The translations under genes were made by a program, and so were the position numbers. A DNA stretch of 64,000 bases from Nansenia antarctica (Eukaryota > Chordata > Actinopteri > Argentiniformes > Microstomatidae), in NCBI GenBank assembly GCA_963989245.1, contig OZ022344.1, positions 65,513,900-65,577,899 of the forward strand, read 5' to 3'. This document shows positions 55,042 to 64,000 of the stretch, in pieces. Below the pieces are notes generated by a model. That model was not told the origin of the DNA. It worked only from the letters and a program-made list of their open reading frames with translations, and searched no databases. Each line of letters starts with the position of its first letter. The first letter of the stretch is position 1.

Positions 55042-58000
55042 GTTGATGATAAGTAAAACTGCAAAAAGCATGTATATGATTATATGAAATGAAAATAAGT
55101 CAAACGAGAGCTACACCCAATGTCAAATCAGTTGACCGTATCTCATGGCGTGTAACTGTTCCAGGGCCTGTTGGTCAACAAGGCCAATAACCCAGCCCCC
55201 CCCCCCCCCCCCCCGTGAACAAAAGCAAGAATATCCATTCTAGGTTTTATATTTCTATGTCTATGAGATTTGCTGAACACACCTGGGTCGTTGAAAGGAA
55301 CCAGGATGTAGGAGGAGGGCTCCTGTCGTATCAGTCTCCTGCCGTTGATGATGGAGAAGGACACCCTCTTGGCCTCAGCGATGTCGTCCCTCATGCTGCC
55401 CGTAGTGTCGATCACGAAACACAGCACTGAGGACTGGGTCAGGCCCATCAACCTGAGAGAAGGAAGGATAGAGAGAGATGAGAAGAGGGGGGGGGGGGGT
55501 TCATTCTGTCATGAACTGGCTTGGTAATGAAGCATTGTTCTTTTTTTATTTGATGACTTTTTTATAACATAAAACTTGTGAATGAATCGCGAGTGTCCAT
55601 GCTTTTCTATGATACTATTGATGATGTATCAGGGTCTTGAAGGGTTATCCCATCTCATAGGGGAAGATTTCAACCACTACCACTTGTAACTCAGAGGGGG
55701 AAGCCGAAAAGCGAGTGGCACTCCAAAATGAGGGGTAGGGGTAAAAAATTTAAACGTCAATGGGCCATAGAGAGAGAAAGAGAGATAGATAGCGAGAGAA
55801 CGAAAGAATGAATGAAAGAAAGAAAGAAAGAAAGAAAGAAGCGAATGAGCAGGAGGAGATAATCTGAATACATTCAAATGATACAGTTCCTCAACCATCT
55901 TTCCCTTCCCCAATATCGGAGATCATAGTTTAGCCTTTCTTGCACATAATATCTGCCCTGACATATCCCCACATCACACCAGCCTTGGGTTAGGGTTAGG
56001 GATAGATGAGGGGTAAACTCATGGAGACTAGACAAGCACAATATCATGAAGAGCTTTGAGTGAACCTCTCCCTCATTGGTCCTTACAAACACAGCCTCGC
56101 CCTCATTGGTCCTTACAAACATAGCTTCTCCCCCATTGGTCCTTACAAACTTAGCCTCCTGTATGACCTGCCCATCTTTCCCTTCTCCTTCAACAAATAC
56201 ATATAAATGTACACACAATAGGGACACAGACACACACGCAGGCATGCACACACACACACACACACACCATGACCCGGACCGGGAGACGGTCACGGACGGG
56301 GACACACTTACACTCACACACACACACGCACACACAGACACACACACACACCCCTCCTGCGTACCGTAGGAAGTTTGTTTCCCCTGCAGCCCCTCTGATG
56401 TCCTCTAGCAGGTCCATGGTGGCCTGGATGGCCACAGCAGCGGCGGTGTTGTGCAGGTGACCGTGGCTCGCCTCGGCGTTGTCCTTGTTGATCCCTCCCA
56501 CCGGGTCCCGTCGGCTGGTCCGGTCAAAGAACCCGCCATGGCTGCACTTACCTGTGGGAGAGGAGGACACCTGGAATCAAGTCTGTGTGTGTGTGTCCAT
56601 GTCCGTGTATGTGTGTCCCTATCCCTGTCCATGTCGTTTGTGTGTGTGTGTGTGTGTGTGTGAGTTTACCTGCAGGCTTATCTGAGGAGAACACACCGAA
56701 ATACCCTGAGGTGAGTAGACCCTTCTCCAGCACGCCTGGCAGGATGTTGTCAGTGCAGCTTCCCCCTGTGCAGTTCCGACATGTCGGAGTGTTGGAGTCT
56801 GGAGACAGAGCAGATCAGATTATAGGTGTGGGTGTGGGTGTGGGTGTGTGTGTGTGTGTGAGAGTGTGTGTGTGTGTGTGTGTAACCACACTGCAGAGTA
56901 AGTGGCAGCATTAGGGTGTCCAGTGTGTACAGAGGTGATGACACATGTCATGAGAAAGACTGATCTCCAGACTGATTGGTCGACAGACAAGAGAGGGCGG
57001 CGTTGTTCAGTGTTGACAGTGGCACGCACCTCAAATACCTCCTAATCAAACCATAACAGAGTTACTGTCTTACTTTACTCTTAATGTACTCCTTAATCTC
57101 AGTATTCTCACACACACAGACACAAAGAAGACACACGCAGACACACACAAGTACCTGCCAGGTTTTCCAATGGGAGGTCTGGTTGGATCAGAGGAGAGTA
57201 GGGCTCTCTTTTCCCCAGCTCAATCCAGTTGCTGTGACTGTAAAAATCCTAGAAAAGAATGACAGTCATTATCATCATCATCGGCATCATCATCCTCCCT
57301 GTTCTTCCCTGCTCACCTGTAGTGTGTGACAGACACCCCCAAGTGTTAACCGCCCTGAGAGGAAGTTCTTCATCTTGACGCTGGCCTTGACTGCTGACAC
57401 TCCTAGAATAGAATAGAATAGAATAGAATAGAATAGAATAGTCTGTCTGTCCATCCGTCCCCCCCAAAGGCCCACCTCTTGTGACTCGAGCATACTGTAC
57501 CTGTAGTGATGATCTACTGTAATGTACCTGTACCTAACTAGCGTACTGTACCTGTGGTGAAGATCTAGCGTACTTTGTTTATTTGTTTATTTAAACGGAT
57601 CCCCATTAGTCATCAACATAGCAAGGACTATTCCTCCTGGGGTCCACATGAAAGACAGACAGTCAAACATAACAAAATCAATCAACAAAGGAATAATAAT
57701 ATAATATATAATAATAATAAAATACAAGTAGCAAAGTACCGTAGTATACAATAAAAGAAGAAGACAGAGAGCTCACACCAAAACTATAGTATTATCGTCA
57801 GGGCAAAAGTCAAACTGGGCTAAACCAAATTTCTTTCCGGACGACAGCTTCTTTCAGTTTCTTTTTGAAGCTGGATTCATTTCCAACAAGGGTCAGATAT
57901 TGGGGGCGTCTATTCCATTATACCACAGCTCTATATACAAATGTTTTCCATAGTGCATTTGTTCTAGGCCTTGGTAGGGTGAAACGACAGCTTGAGGCCT

Positions 58001-61000
58001 GTCTGGTATCATAGGCAGAGCTGCCAAGTCTCACGCAATCGCCGTGAGAATCACGCATTTCAACCAGTTCTCACGCTCTCACGCCGCATCTCTATTTCTC
58101 ACGGCGAGAAATAACAATTGTTTTACGGGACTTTTAGTTTTGAAATTCCTTGAAAGAAAGCAACCGGACATGAGTTTCGTGGCATCTTTCTGCACGCGCG
58201 TTAACTTGAGTCTGCAATCGAAGCGGCAGGCGAGCGCTGATGGAAGAACCTGTGTTCACGCGAGCTGCAAGAACGTAGCAAGCAGTGTTGCCAGATTGGG
58301 CTACTTTTGGTCACACTGGACGGGTGGATTCGGCAGCTTTTAGACTGGTTGGGCTGGACATTGTCAATTCCGTCTGGCAACCGTGGTAGCAAAATATGTG
58401 CATACATTACAACATCGTATCTGGTAGCCTACTGGACTGGGTTGCACCAATATGGCGTAGGTCATTACTAAATGCAGGCATTTAGTAGTTACTAAAGCCC
58501 TAGTTGTTACTAGCTAGTTTCAAACTAGTTGTTTACTAATTTCGGTTGCACCATGCCAATCTTTTGCCAATCTTAGCTAGTAAATACTCAGTTTTGGTAA
58601 CTGTTTTTTTTTCTCTACTGTAACATAACCAGGTACATTAATAATAATAATTATTATTAATAATTACAATTTACAATACAAATACAACAATTGGGGGTCC
58701 CTTAAAAAAAATGTGGGCGCGCCATGCGTGCACAAAATCACCCACCAAGCCCTCATTCTGACCCAGGAAAAACCCTGGTATGTACTGTATAACATGATAG
58801 CCATCTATGAGCAATGCACTGTATATAAGATGCAATGTTGCAACTGCACCACTCCAACGTGCATTCCAGACATCCACAAACTTGGACTTCTACGCCGACC
58901 CCGCTACATTCACAGAAGCTCACGCCGAAAGTTTGTCTATTACCAGCCTGGCAACTTCATCACATCTATCTGGTCAACGGAGCGCACTGTCGCACGTCTG
59001 CCGCGTCATCGGAACACCGTCGCACCTGAAACTAGTAGCACACCGCTACACACCAAGCAGGACAGAAAACATGGAGTGGATTTCAGTCTGCTTCGGACTC
59101 TACAAAGATCTATCACCTCATCCAATGTTAAAATTGAACTCTTTAATGCACAATCTATCAACAATAAATCCTCCTTCATACAAGATCACATCATGGAAAA
59201 AGGATTAGACATCATGTGCCTTACCGAAACTTGGCACCAGCCTGAGGTTTATTCCGCTCTAAATGAAGCCTGTCCTCCTGGTTACAGCTATTTGGAGAAA
59301 GCTCGCAGTACTGGTCGCGGTGGTGGCCTTGCTGTTATACACCGACAGGAACTGGAGCTGTCCCCCGTCCCTCTGCCCACACAGTCCTCATTCGAGTGCC
59401 TTGCATTTAAATGTAAGCCCCCTTTCCCCATGTCCATACTCCTCATTTACCGGCCCCCCAAAGCTAACTCAGCATTCATCTCAGAGATGCACGACCTTCT
59501 CTCTACACTTTGCTCAACCTCTACAAACATCATAATCATTGGAGATATGAACATTCATGTTGACACCCCCTCCTGTCACCCTGCAGCTGAGTTCCTTCAA
59601 CTTTTGGATTGCCTCAACCTCCGACAGCATGTTGATGTCCCCACACACTCTAGGGGACACACACTCGACCTGGTCATCACAAACTCTGCCCCCATTACCA
59701 ACCTACAGGTCTACGATCTGGGTGTGTCTGACCACAAGACCATCTCAATAGAACTGTTGTTCCCCTCCCCCCACACCAAGCCTAAGCGGCAAATCCACTT
59801 CAGGAACCTTAAAAACATCAATCCAGATGCCCTGACCCTGGACCTCCAACATCTCTCCTCTGGCTCTGATAATCTCCCTTCAGTCACTGAGTCAGTGGAC
59901 TTCTACAACCAGTCCCTGCGCAGTCTCCTGGACCTCCACGCCCCTCTTAAATCCCGAACAGTGTCCTTCTCGCACTCAGCCCCCTGGTACACCTGCGAAC
60001 TGCGGAAGATGAAGACGGCTGGGCGTGTCCTCGAGCGGCGTCTCAAGGCCTCGGGACTGACTGTTCATAAACAGGCCTACAGAGAACATCAAAAGGCCTA
60101 CGCTAAATCCCTCAGAGATGCTCGCTCACAGTTCTACTCTAACATCATCAACAATAGCCCTGGCAACTCTAAGCAACTCTTCACCACCATAAATCACCTT
60201 CTCAAGTCACAAACTCTCTCACACTCAGAAGCCACAGAGGAGAGGTGCAACAACTTCATCACTTTTTTCAGAACAAAAGTTGACAACATCCGCTCTCTCC
60301 TCTCCAGCTCTGTCGTCCTAAATGTCCCGACTGCCGACCCACAGCCTGGGATTGCCCAACCTCTCTCCTGTTTTTCGGCCATCACACAGCGAGAGGTTGA
60401 GGACATCATTAGGACGATGAAGCCTTCCACCTGCGCCCTGGACCCCTTCCCCACAGCCCTGGTGAAGTCCAATCTCTCCGCAATAAGTCCTCTCATCACC
60501 AAGATCATCAACCACTCCCTCCAGACCGGCCATGTCCCATCTGCGCTGAAAACTGCTGTCATCAGACCACTTCTCAAGAAACCCACCTTAGACCCAGAAG
60601 TCCTCGCCAACCACAGGCCCATCTCCAACCTTCCTTTTTTATCCAAGGTACTAGAGAGAGTAGTTGCTGCTCAACTTAAGGATCACCTCAATCAAAACCA
60701 CCTCCTTGAGTTCTTTCAGTCCGGCTTCCGCCCTGGCCACAGCACGGAAACGGCTCTGGTCAGGGTCACCAACGACCTCCTGATGACAGCAGATACTGGC
60801 TCCCCATCCCTCCTCATTCTCCTGGATTTAACAGCAGCTTTCGACACCGTGGACCACAACATCCTCCTTCACCGTCTGCACTCCACCATTGGCCTCTCTG
60901 ACACTGTCCACAACTGGTTCACCTCATACCTCACTGGCAGAACTGAGCACGTCACCCTGGGAAAGGCGAAATCCCACACCCACAACGTCACCTGCGGTGT

Positions 61001-63842
61001 CCCCCAAGGCTCGGTGCTGGGCCCCACCCTGTTCACACTATACATGCTCCCCCTTGGCTGTGTCATCCGCAGGCATGGAATGTCATTTCATTGCTATGCG
61101 GATGACACACAGCTCTACCTCAGAGTCAACCCCACCTCCTCTGCACCCCTGCCACTATCCACACTAACCACCTGCCTGGAGGAGATAGAGGCGTGGATGA
61201 AGCTCAACTTCCTACAACTAAACAGCTCCAAGACCGAAGCCATCCTAGTCGGCACACCACACCAGGTCCGGTCATCCACCATCACCAGCATCACCTTCTC
61301 TGGCCAGAACATTCCCCTCTCCTCATCTGTTACCAACCTGGGTGTCAAAATGGACCCTCACCTCACCTACGAGACCCACATTAAACATATTTCCAAAACA
61401 GCTTTTTTTCACTTAAGGAACATTGCCAAACTCCGTCCTGCACTCACTCTGGCAGATGCAGAGAAGCTCATCCACGCCTTTGTCTCCTCCAGACTGGACT
61501 ACTGCAACGCACTCCTCATCGGGATTCCTAGCAGCTGCCTCCTGAAACTTCAATACATCCAGAACAGCGCTGCTAGGATCCTGATGAGGGTGCGCAAATA
61601 TGATCACATCACCCCCATCCTCAAATCACTTCACTGGCTCCCCGTCTCCCTCAGAATTGAATTCAAGGTCTCCCTCCTCACCCACCAGTGCATCCATGGA
61701 ACTGCCCCCCCCTACCTCAAGGAACTCCTCCATACCCCTCAGACCTCCTCACGCACCCTCCGTTCTACTGGCACCAACCTCCTCAAGACCCCCAGGACCA
61801 AGCTCCGAACTATGGGAGATCGGGCCTTCTGCTCGGCTGCTCCCAGGCTGTGGAATGCTCTCCCTGACCACCTAAGGGCACCACAGTCTGTGGATGCTTT
61901 TAAACGGGGCCTTAAAACCCACCTTTTTAATAGAGCCTTTTTTTAGCCTTTTAATTGAATGTTTTTATTGCTTTATCTACTGTGTTGTAAGCACTCTGAG
62001 ATTTTATATGTAAAGTGCTTTTATAAATAAAATGCATTATTATTATTATTATTATAAGATGATGACCAAGGGTCTTTCTGCTGCTGACCAAGGGGCTGAG
62101 TCCTGTTGATGGGGCCCAATTTTTCTTTTAGAGTCTGTAGGCTACTGTATTTGTTTATTAAGATTTCATAAATATGATATATTGTCTGAATTTTTTTCTT
62201 GTTTTATAAAATGTTAATTATTTTCATTTCTTGTGCTGGTTTATTATGAACAACATGTAAAATTGCAGGAAACTAGCACACATAATTGGGTGGGAGAGAG
62301 GGGCCGCCGCTGCCAAAACGTGCACAGTTTTGGGTCGCTCCACCGCCAAAAAAATCTCACTCCAAACTTTTGATGAAACTTGGCAGCCCTGTCATAGGTT
62401 ATGTCTATCCATCATTGGTGGGTAGTAGGCCTAACTGTAAAAACAGGCTACGGGGTTTATGTAAGGTACAGATGTTCTTTAAGTACAGAATAATGCTACA
62501 TGCCAGTCTTTCATCTACCATCATCCATGACAGCCTTGTATGCATTACATTCACATTACTTCTGATTGAGCATCGACTAACTAGCGTACTATACCTGCGG
62601 TAATGATGTCGCGGCTTCCATGGAACTTTTCTTCGTCAAAGTGGTGCACTGCGCTCAGGGGGTGCAGCACATCTATCTGGGCGTTCTTGAGGAACATGTT
62701 GGAAATGGCGATCTGGAACCTGACCGTGGAGGCGACGGAGCTCAAGGTGGAGCTGTCGGCCGTGCACGCCGCCTGGAGCTTGTCCACAGACAGGCTGTCA
62801 TCAACCTGGGAGAGGGAAAGTTGGACGCAAGTTTGACGCATCACAGTGCTCAACAGTACAGGCATTCAAGGATTCTAGATAAACAAGTTTAGCGCCGTCA
62901 ATCACAATTTATTTGACACCACGGTATCTACAGTATATAGTACAGCCTAAAGCTATTTTAATAGCACGTTCTGTTTTTAACGGACACGTGACAATTTTGC
63001 GAAATGGTGACACTCAGTTGTGGTGCGTAATGCTGAGTGCGTGCTTAATCAGAACATCTATTTCCCTCTATCGCGCGCCCTGTATCGCGCACACAACTTC
63101 TAAAATTGTCTGAGGGCATTTTACATAAGGATAGACGTTTTGCCTGTCAACTACACGCAGGCCAATTTTGCCTAATTTGTGGTGCGCCAGAAGAACCATC
63201 ACCTTGGGTGGGCAAGACCAGCGGCTTTGCATTCGGAGATTGGTTTTTGGGTCCTAGGGAACAATGCGAATCCCAAAGATCGCGTGGCTCACCGGGGTGG
63301 GGGCAAGACGCACGTTTGGGTAGGCTGATCCCACCCCTGCCCATAGCCATCGCCGGCCAAGACGCACGTTTGGGTAGGCTGATCCCACCCCTGCCCATAG
63401 CCATCGCCGGCCAAGACGCACGTTTGGGTGGGCTGAGCCCCCTAGCGCTGGCATTGGTACATCATGTTGTCAGGCGTAAAACCCGTTAGGAACACTGTAC
63501 GACTCCTCCGTCCTCCACTCGTGTCATATTGAAAACGCATTGGAGAAGATCTAGGTTTTCCCTCCTATATATTCTTGTTTTGAGGACGACTTGAGTGGAG
63601 GGTGGAGGAGAAGACACGTTGAGTCACTTTCCTACCAATTGAGAAAATGGCCTGTGCCGTGCGCAACAACGAGCGCATCACAGTGCTCAACAGTACAGGC
63701 ATCCAAGCATCTACAATAGTCCACTTACCGCCAGGTTGAAGTCCCGCCCCTCAGTAGCGGCCACGGAGCGGCACACCTCAGCAGTTTTGAGGAGAATGGC
63801 TCTCTTTGTGATTTCACGGTGGGTGACGGCATGGGCGTCACC
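45444..63842 (-). CDS. vwa7: vwa7-like copy C, exons 2-16 intact, exon 1 truncated
   Basis: VWA7-family gene on the minus strand, tail to tail with copy B. Exons: 63842-63729 (3' part of exon 1 only), 62805-62595, 57402-57317, 57248-57155, 56798-56670, 56551-56365, 55452-55283, 54984-54872, 54333-54217, 53961-53755, 49923-49791, 49550-49398, 48760-48668, 47966-47695, 46452-46156, 45854-45444. Exons 2-16 give 890 codons and a stop with all phases and GT-AG sites intact. It has the same domains as copy B: DFYSHSNWIELG, MIDAS DTTGSM, VFTDAPAKDA and a GPI-type tail (SLFLWTTVTLVSLLV). The GGGD motif is followed by LPEKCLSAL, where A and B have EMCLSGL. Exons 3-15 are nearly identical to copy B, but the second half of exon 2 is not. 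The signal-peptide half of exon 1 is replaced by a repeat at 63846 and beyond. Whether a usable 5' exon lies past the window edge cannot be seen. Confidence 0.85.
46922..47682. mobile_element. hAT element with 8-bp target duplication in copy C intron 14
   Basis: Ends CAGTGGAGGCTCCTCC and CCAGCCTCCACTG are inverted repeats. GTCTGTAC (46914-46921 and 47683-47690) is duplicated exactly, the hAT hallmark. The interior is palindromic (47035-47110 against 47235-47330, sharing CCTGCAGAACAGCACTCATA). The orthologous site in copy B (near 34515-34530) is empty, with a single GTACAGAC. Confidence 0.9.
48027..48506. mobile_element. hAT-like MITE in copy C intron 13
   Basis: The same insertion as 33636-34164 in copy B, in inverted orientation, with a shorter internal CT/GA tract. 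Confidence 0.8.
48768..49168. repeat. 400-bp (CA)n array with CGCA interruptions
   Basis: CA units with regular CGCA and CAAACA variants. It expands the place where copy B has only about 75 bp of GT/GTGC (33306-33380). Long cysteine-valine frames through it are artefacts. Confidence 0.95.
49169..49312 (+). mobile_element. tRNA-derived SINE in copy C intron 12
   Basis: A box TCAGTTGGTAGAGCATGGCG, B box GTGGGTTTGATTCCTG and tail GTAAGTCGCTTTGGATAAAA. It is the partner of the copy B insertion at 33145-33304. Confidence 0.8.
49579..49732. repeat. Two (CA)n arrays in copy C intron 11
   Basis: CA arrays at 49579-49617 and 49694-49732 correspond to the two GT arrays in copy B intron 11 (32768-32797 and 32873-32896). 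Confidence 0.9.
50000..51110. other. Copy C intron 10, unassigned inserted sequence
   Basis: No counterpart in copy B intron 10. It holds a GAGA tract (50577-50660) and a stretch at 50640-50780 ending AGCATGAGGCGGCTTGATG that resembles LINE 3' sequence. No host exon is seen. Confidence 0.4.
51115..53290 (+). mobile_element. hAT (ZBED-like) transposon remnant split by a Tigger element
   Basis: 51146-51334 encodes a BED zinc finger, MVLCILCKLEIAYHSSTTAM then HEHLKQKHLG, with C-x2-C and H-x4-H spacing. At about 53204-53260 a further coding piece reads MTQSSMEDFFHKRKPN. Between them lies the Tigger-like element. The catalytic domain is missing. Confidence 0.65.
51412..52942 (+). mobile_element. 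Pogo/Tigger-like DNA transposon, non-autonomous
   Basis: 16-bp inverted repeats CCGTATTTTCCGCACT and AGTGCGGAAAATACGG, flanked by TA on both sides. An open segment at about 51690-51870 encodes a CENP-B-type DNA-binding domain: RWPQLEDKLQQWVVEQRAAS, VSTVTIRMKATALA and EFRGGPSWCF. The DDE catalytic part is absent. It lies inside the hAT remnant in copy C intron 10. Confidence 0.85.
53440..53740. repeat. (CAGA)n array in copy C intron 10
   Basis: CAGA and GGCA units over 300 bp, starting next to the exon 10 donor. It is the partner of the copy B (TCTG)n array. Confidence 0.95.
54433..54849 (+). mobile_element. LINE 3' fragment in copy C intron 8
   Basis: Contains the LINE coding end RRSLFRSLRAKTQRLTNSSF, then HQVIRLMNK, and a 3' UTR ending GACGTAACAATAAAACTTGA. 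It sits within a (CA)n array. Copy B lacks it, so it inserted after the duplication. The same family lies at 17112-21170. Confidence 0.75.
55503..55780. mobile_element. Interspersed repeat in copy C intron 6
   Basis: Shares CTGTCATGAACTGGCTTGGT, GTGAATGAATCGCGAG and AAGATTTCAACCACTACC with 42900-43094 and 45076-45115, in inverted orientation. It is absent from copy B. Confidence 0.65.
57403..57575. repeat. (AATAG)n and exon 2 junction repeats in copy C intron 2
   Basis: Eight or so AATAG units at 57404-57440. Then, in reverse, two to three copies of the exon 2 donor unit (ATCATCACTACAGGTACAGT type) at 57490-57570. It is the partner of the array in copy B intron 2. Confidence 0.8.
58016..62391. 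mobile_element. hAT-like element carrying a full-length L2 LINE
   Basis: Ends CAGAGCTGCCAAG and CTTGGCAGCCCTG are 13-bp inverted repeats with one mismatch. TCATAGG is present on both sides (58009-58015 and 62392-62398). Apart from the L2 it has no transposase, so it is non-autonomous. Confidence 0.75.
58713..61946 (+). CDS. L2-clade LINE ORF2, apparently intact
   Basis: 1077 residues without a stop. The apurinic endonuclease spans about residues 138-345 (LFNAQSINNKSS, CLTETWHQPE, IIIGDMNIHVD, GVSDHKTISI), so its catalytic Asn, Glu, Asp and His motifs are all present. Reverse transcriptase is at about 570-830 (NHRPISNLPFLSKVLERVVA, LDLTAAFDTVDH, GVPQGSVLGPTLFTLYMLPL, catalytic YADDTQLYL). The C-terminal domain follows (SRLDYCNALLIGIP, SLHWLPVSL, LWNALPDHLR). 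The 3' end has TAAATAAAATGC and (ATT)n (62035-62055). The real start codon may be downstream of the first ATG, because residues 1-130 look unlike the family. All catalytic motifs are present, so this copy could be recently active. Confidence 0.9.
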   Translation: MGAPCVHKITHQALILTQEKPWYVLYNMIAIYEQCTVYKMQCCNCTTPTCIPDIHKLGLLRRPRYIHRSSRRKFVYYQPGNFITSIWSTERTVARLPRHRNTVAPETSSTPLHTKQDRKHGVDFSLLRTLQRSITSSNVKIELFNAQSINNKSSFIQDHIMEKGLDIMCLTETWHQPEVYSALNEACPPGYSYLEKARSTGRGGGLAVIHRQELELSPVPLPTQSSFECLAFKCKPPFPMSILLIYRPPKANSAFISEMHDLLSTLCSTSTNIIIIGDMNIHVDTPSCHPAAEFLQLLDCLNLRQHVDVPTHSRGHTLDLVITNSAPITNLQVYDLGVSDHKTISIELLFPSPHTKPKRQIHFRNLKNINPDALTLDLQHLSSGSDNLPSVTESVDFYNQSLRSLLDLHAPLKSRTVSFSHSAPWYTCELRKMKTAGRVLERRLKASGLTVHKQAYREHQKAYAKSLRDARSQFYSNIINNSPGNSKQLFTTINHLLKSQTLSHSEATEERCNNFITFFRTKVDNIRSLLSSSVVLNVPTADPQPGIAQPLSCFSAITQREVEDIIRTMKPSTCALDPFPTALVKSNLSAISPLITKIINHSLQTGHVPSALKTAVIRPLLKKPTLDPEVLANHRPISNLPFLSKVLERVVAAQLKDHLNQNHLLEFFQSGFRPGHSTETALVRVTNDLLMTADTGSPSLLILLDLTAAFDTVDHNILLHRLHSTIGLSDTVHNWFTSYLTGRTEHVTLGKAKSHTHNVTCGVPQGSVLGPTLFTLYMLPLGCVIRRHGMSFHCYADDTQLYLRVNPTSSAPLPLSTLTTCLEEIEAWMKLNFLQLNSSKTEAILVGTPHQVRSSTITSITFSGQNIPLSSSVTNLGVKMDPHLTYETHIKHISKTAFFHLRNIAKLRPALTLADAEKLIHAFVSSRLDYCNALLIGIPSSCLLKLQYIQNSAARILMRVRKYDHITPILKSLHWLPVSLRIEFKVSLLTHQCIHGTAPPYLKELLHTPQTSSRTLRSTGTNLLKTPRTKLRTMGDRAFCSAAPRLWNALPDHLRAPQSVDAFKRGLKTHLFNRAFF
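62595..62805 (-). CDS. vwa7: Copy C exon 2
   Basis: 70 codons plus one base. Begins VDDSLSVDKLQAACTADSST and ends HFDEEKFHGSRDIITAG before donor GTATAG. Its second half differs strongly from copy B. Confidence 0.85.
62806..63728. other. Copy C intron 1, with a 54-bp tandem repeat
   Basis: Contains 2.5 copies of a 54-bp GC-rich unit (GACGCACGTTTGGGTAGGCT to ATCGCCGGCCAA) at 63304-63450. ATCACAGTGCTCAACAGTAC followed by AGGCAT occurs at both 62841 and 63677, so an insert of about 830 bp is bracketed by a direct repeat. No ORF of note. Confidence 0.6.
63729..63842 (-). CDS. vwa7: Copy C exon 1, 3' part only
   Basis: 38 codons, GDAHAVTHREITKRAILLKT to GRDFNLA, then donor GTAAGT. Only one base difference from copy B in the last 100 bases. 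Upstream of GGD the sequence is the repeat family of 15258-15325, so the signal peptide is missing. Confidence 0.8.
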
Positions 63843-63845
63843 ACC

Positions 63846-64000
63846 ATATATTTGGGGGGGGACGTGTCCCCCCCACCTTTGAAACAAGGTCGTTTGGACC
63901 CCCCCACATTTGCCATCAAAAATATGTTGCATGACTGGTCAGCGTTATTTTCATTGCTTCACAATCAAATCCGTTCCACTTTATGAGTAGGGGATTGCCC
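63846..64000. mobile_element. Repeat interrupting copy C exon 1
   Basis: GGGGGGGACGTGTCCCCCCC (with its neighbours a short palindrome) and TTTGGACCCCCCCACATTTG match 15258-15325. It runs to or past the window edge. Confidence 0.6.

Larger units (their letters stand above)
57576..62430 (-). mobile_element. LINE 3' fragment hosting a hAT element (57576-58015 and 62392-62430)
   Basis: The minus strand of 58005-57830 reads RFTLPRPRTNALWKTFVYRA, then WNRRPQYLTLVGNESSFKKK, a LINE C-terminus with one stop. The 3' part shares GGATCCCCATTAG and CCTGGGGTCCAC with 325-425. It was interrupted by the hAT element at 58016-62391. Confidence 0.6.

Overview
The window looks like a piece of a teleost fish chromosome. 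It has small exons with GT-AG introns, very dense (CA)n and other short tandem repeats, and fish-type repeats: L2-like LINEs, tRNA-derived SINEs, hAT and Tc1 foldback elements, and a Ty3/gypsy element. The extreme density of dinucleotide repeats is reminiscent of gadiform fish, but that is only an inference. I see no prokaryotic features and no convincing stand-alone RNA gene.

The only host genes I can support are three paralogs of VWA7 (von Willebrand factor A domain-containing protein 7). Each would be a secreted or GPI-anchored protein with a signal peptide, an N-terminal region that resembles fungal Het-C proteins, a VWA domain with a MIDAS metal site, beta-rich extracellular repeats and a hydrophobic C-terminal tail. 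Copy A is on the minus strand (472-14171). Copy B is on the plus strand (24013-36083). Copy C is on the minus strand (45444-63842, its 5' end lost or outside the window). The order is A<- ->B <-C: A and B are head to head, B and C are tail to tail. B and C are close relatives forming a large inverted repeat around a spacer of about 9.4 kb. A is an older, divergent paralog with some different intron positions.

Each copy carries a different visible lesion. A has a LINE inserted inside exon 10. B has lost the splice donor of exon 7 (GT to TT) in the middle of the VWA domain. C has its first exon cut by a repeat where the signal peptide should be. The locus therefore looks like a turbulent gene family with possibly no fully intact member in this window, unless assembly error or alternative splicing rescues one.

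Layout: 1-430 purine repeat and LINE tail; 472-15205 copy A, containing a LINE and a 1.6 kb minisatellite; 15.2-17.2 kb SINEs and a 258-bp tandem repeat with tRNA-like Pol III boxes; 17.2-20.5 kb internally deleted gypsy element; 20.6-21.1 kb 25-bp minisatellite; 22.3-36.1 kb copy B with a TATA-type promoter and a 1 kb CT tract; 36.1-45.4 kb spacer with a Tc1 foldback element split by a LINE, LINE and SINE fragments and an L1; 45.4-63.8 kb copy C with hAT, Tigger and L2 insertions.

The most unusual pattern is that three minisatellites (copy A introns 6 and 7, copies B and C intron 2) are built from the exon-intron junction beside them. Tandem duplication of 5' splice sites has filled the introns with decoy donor sequences.
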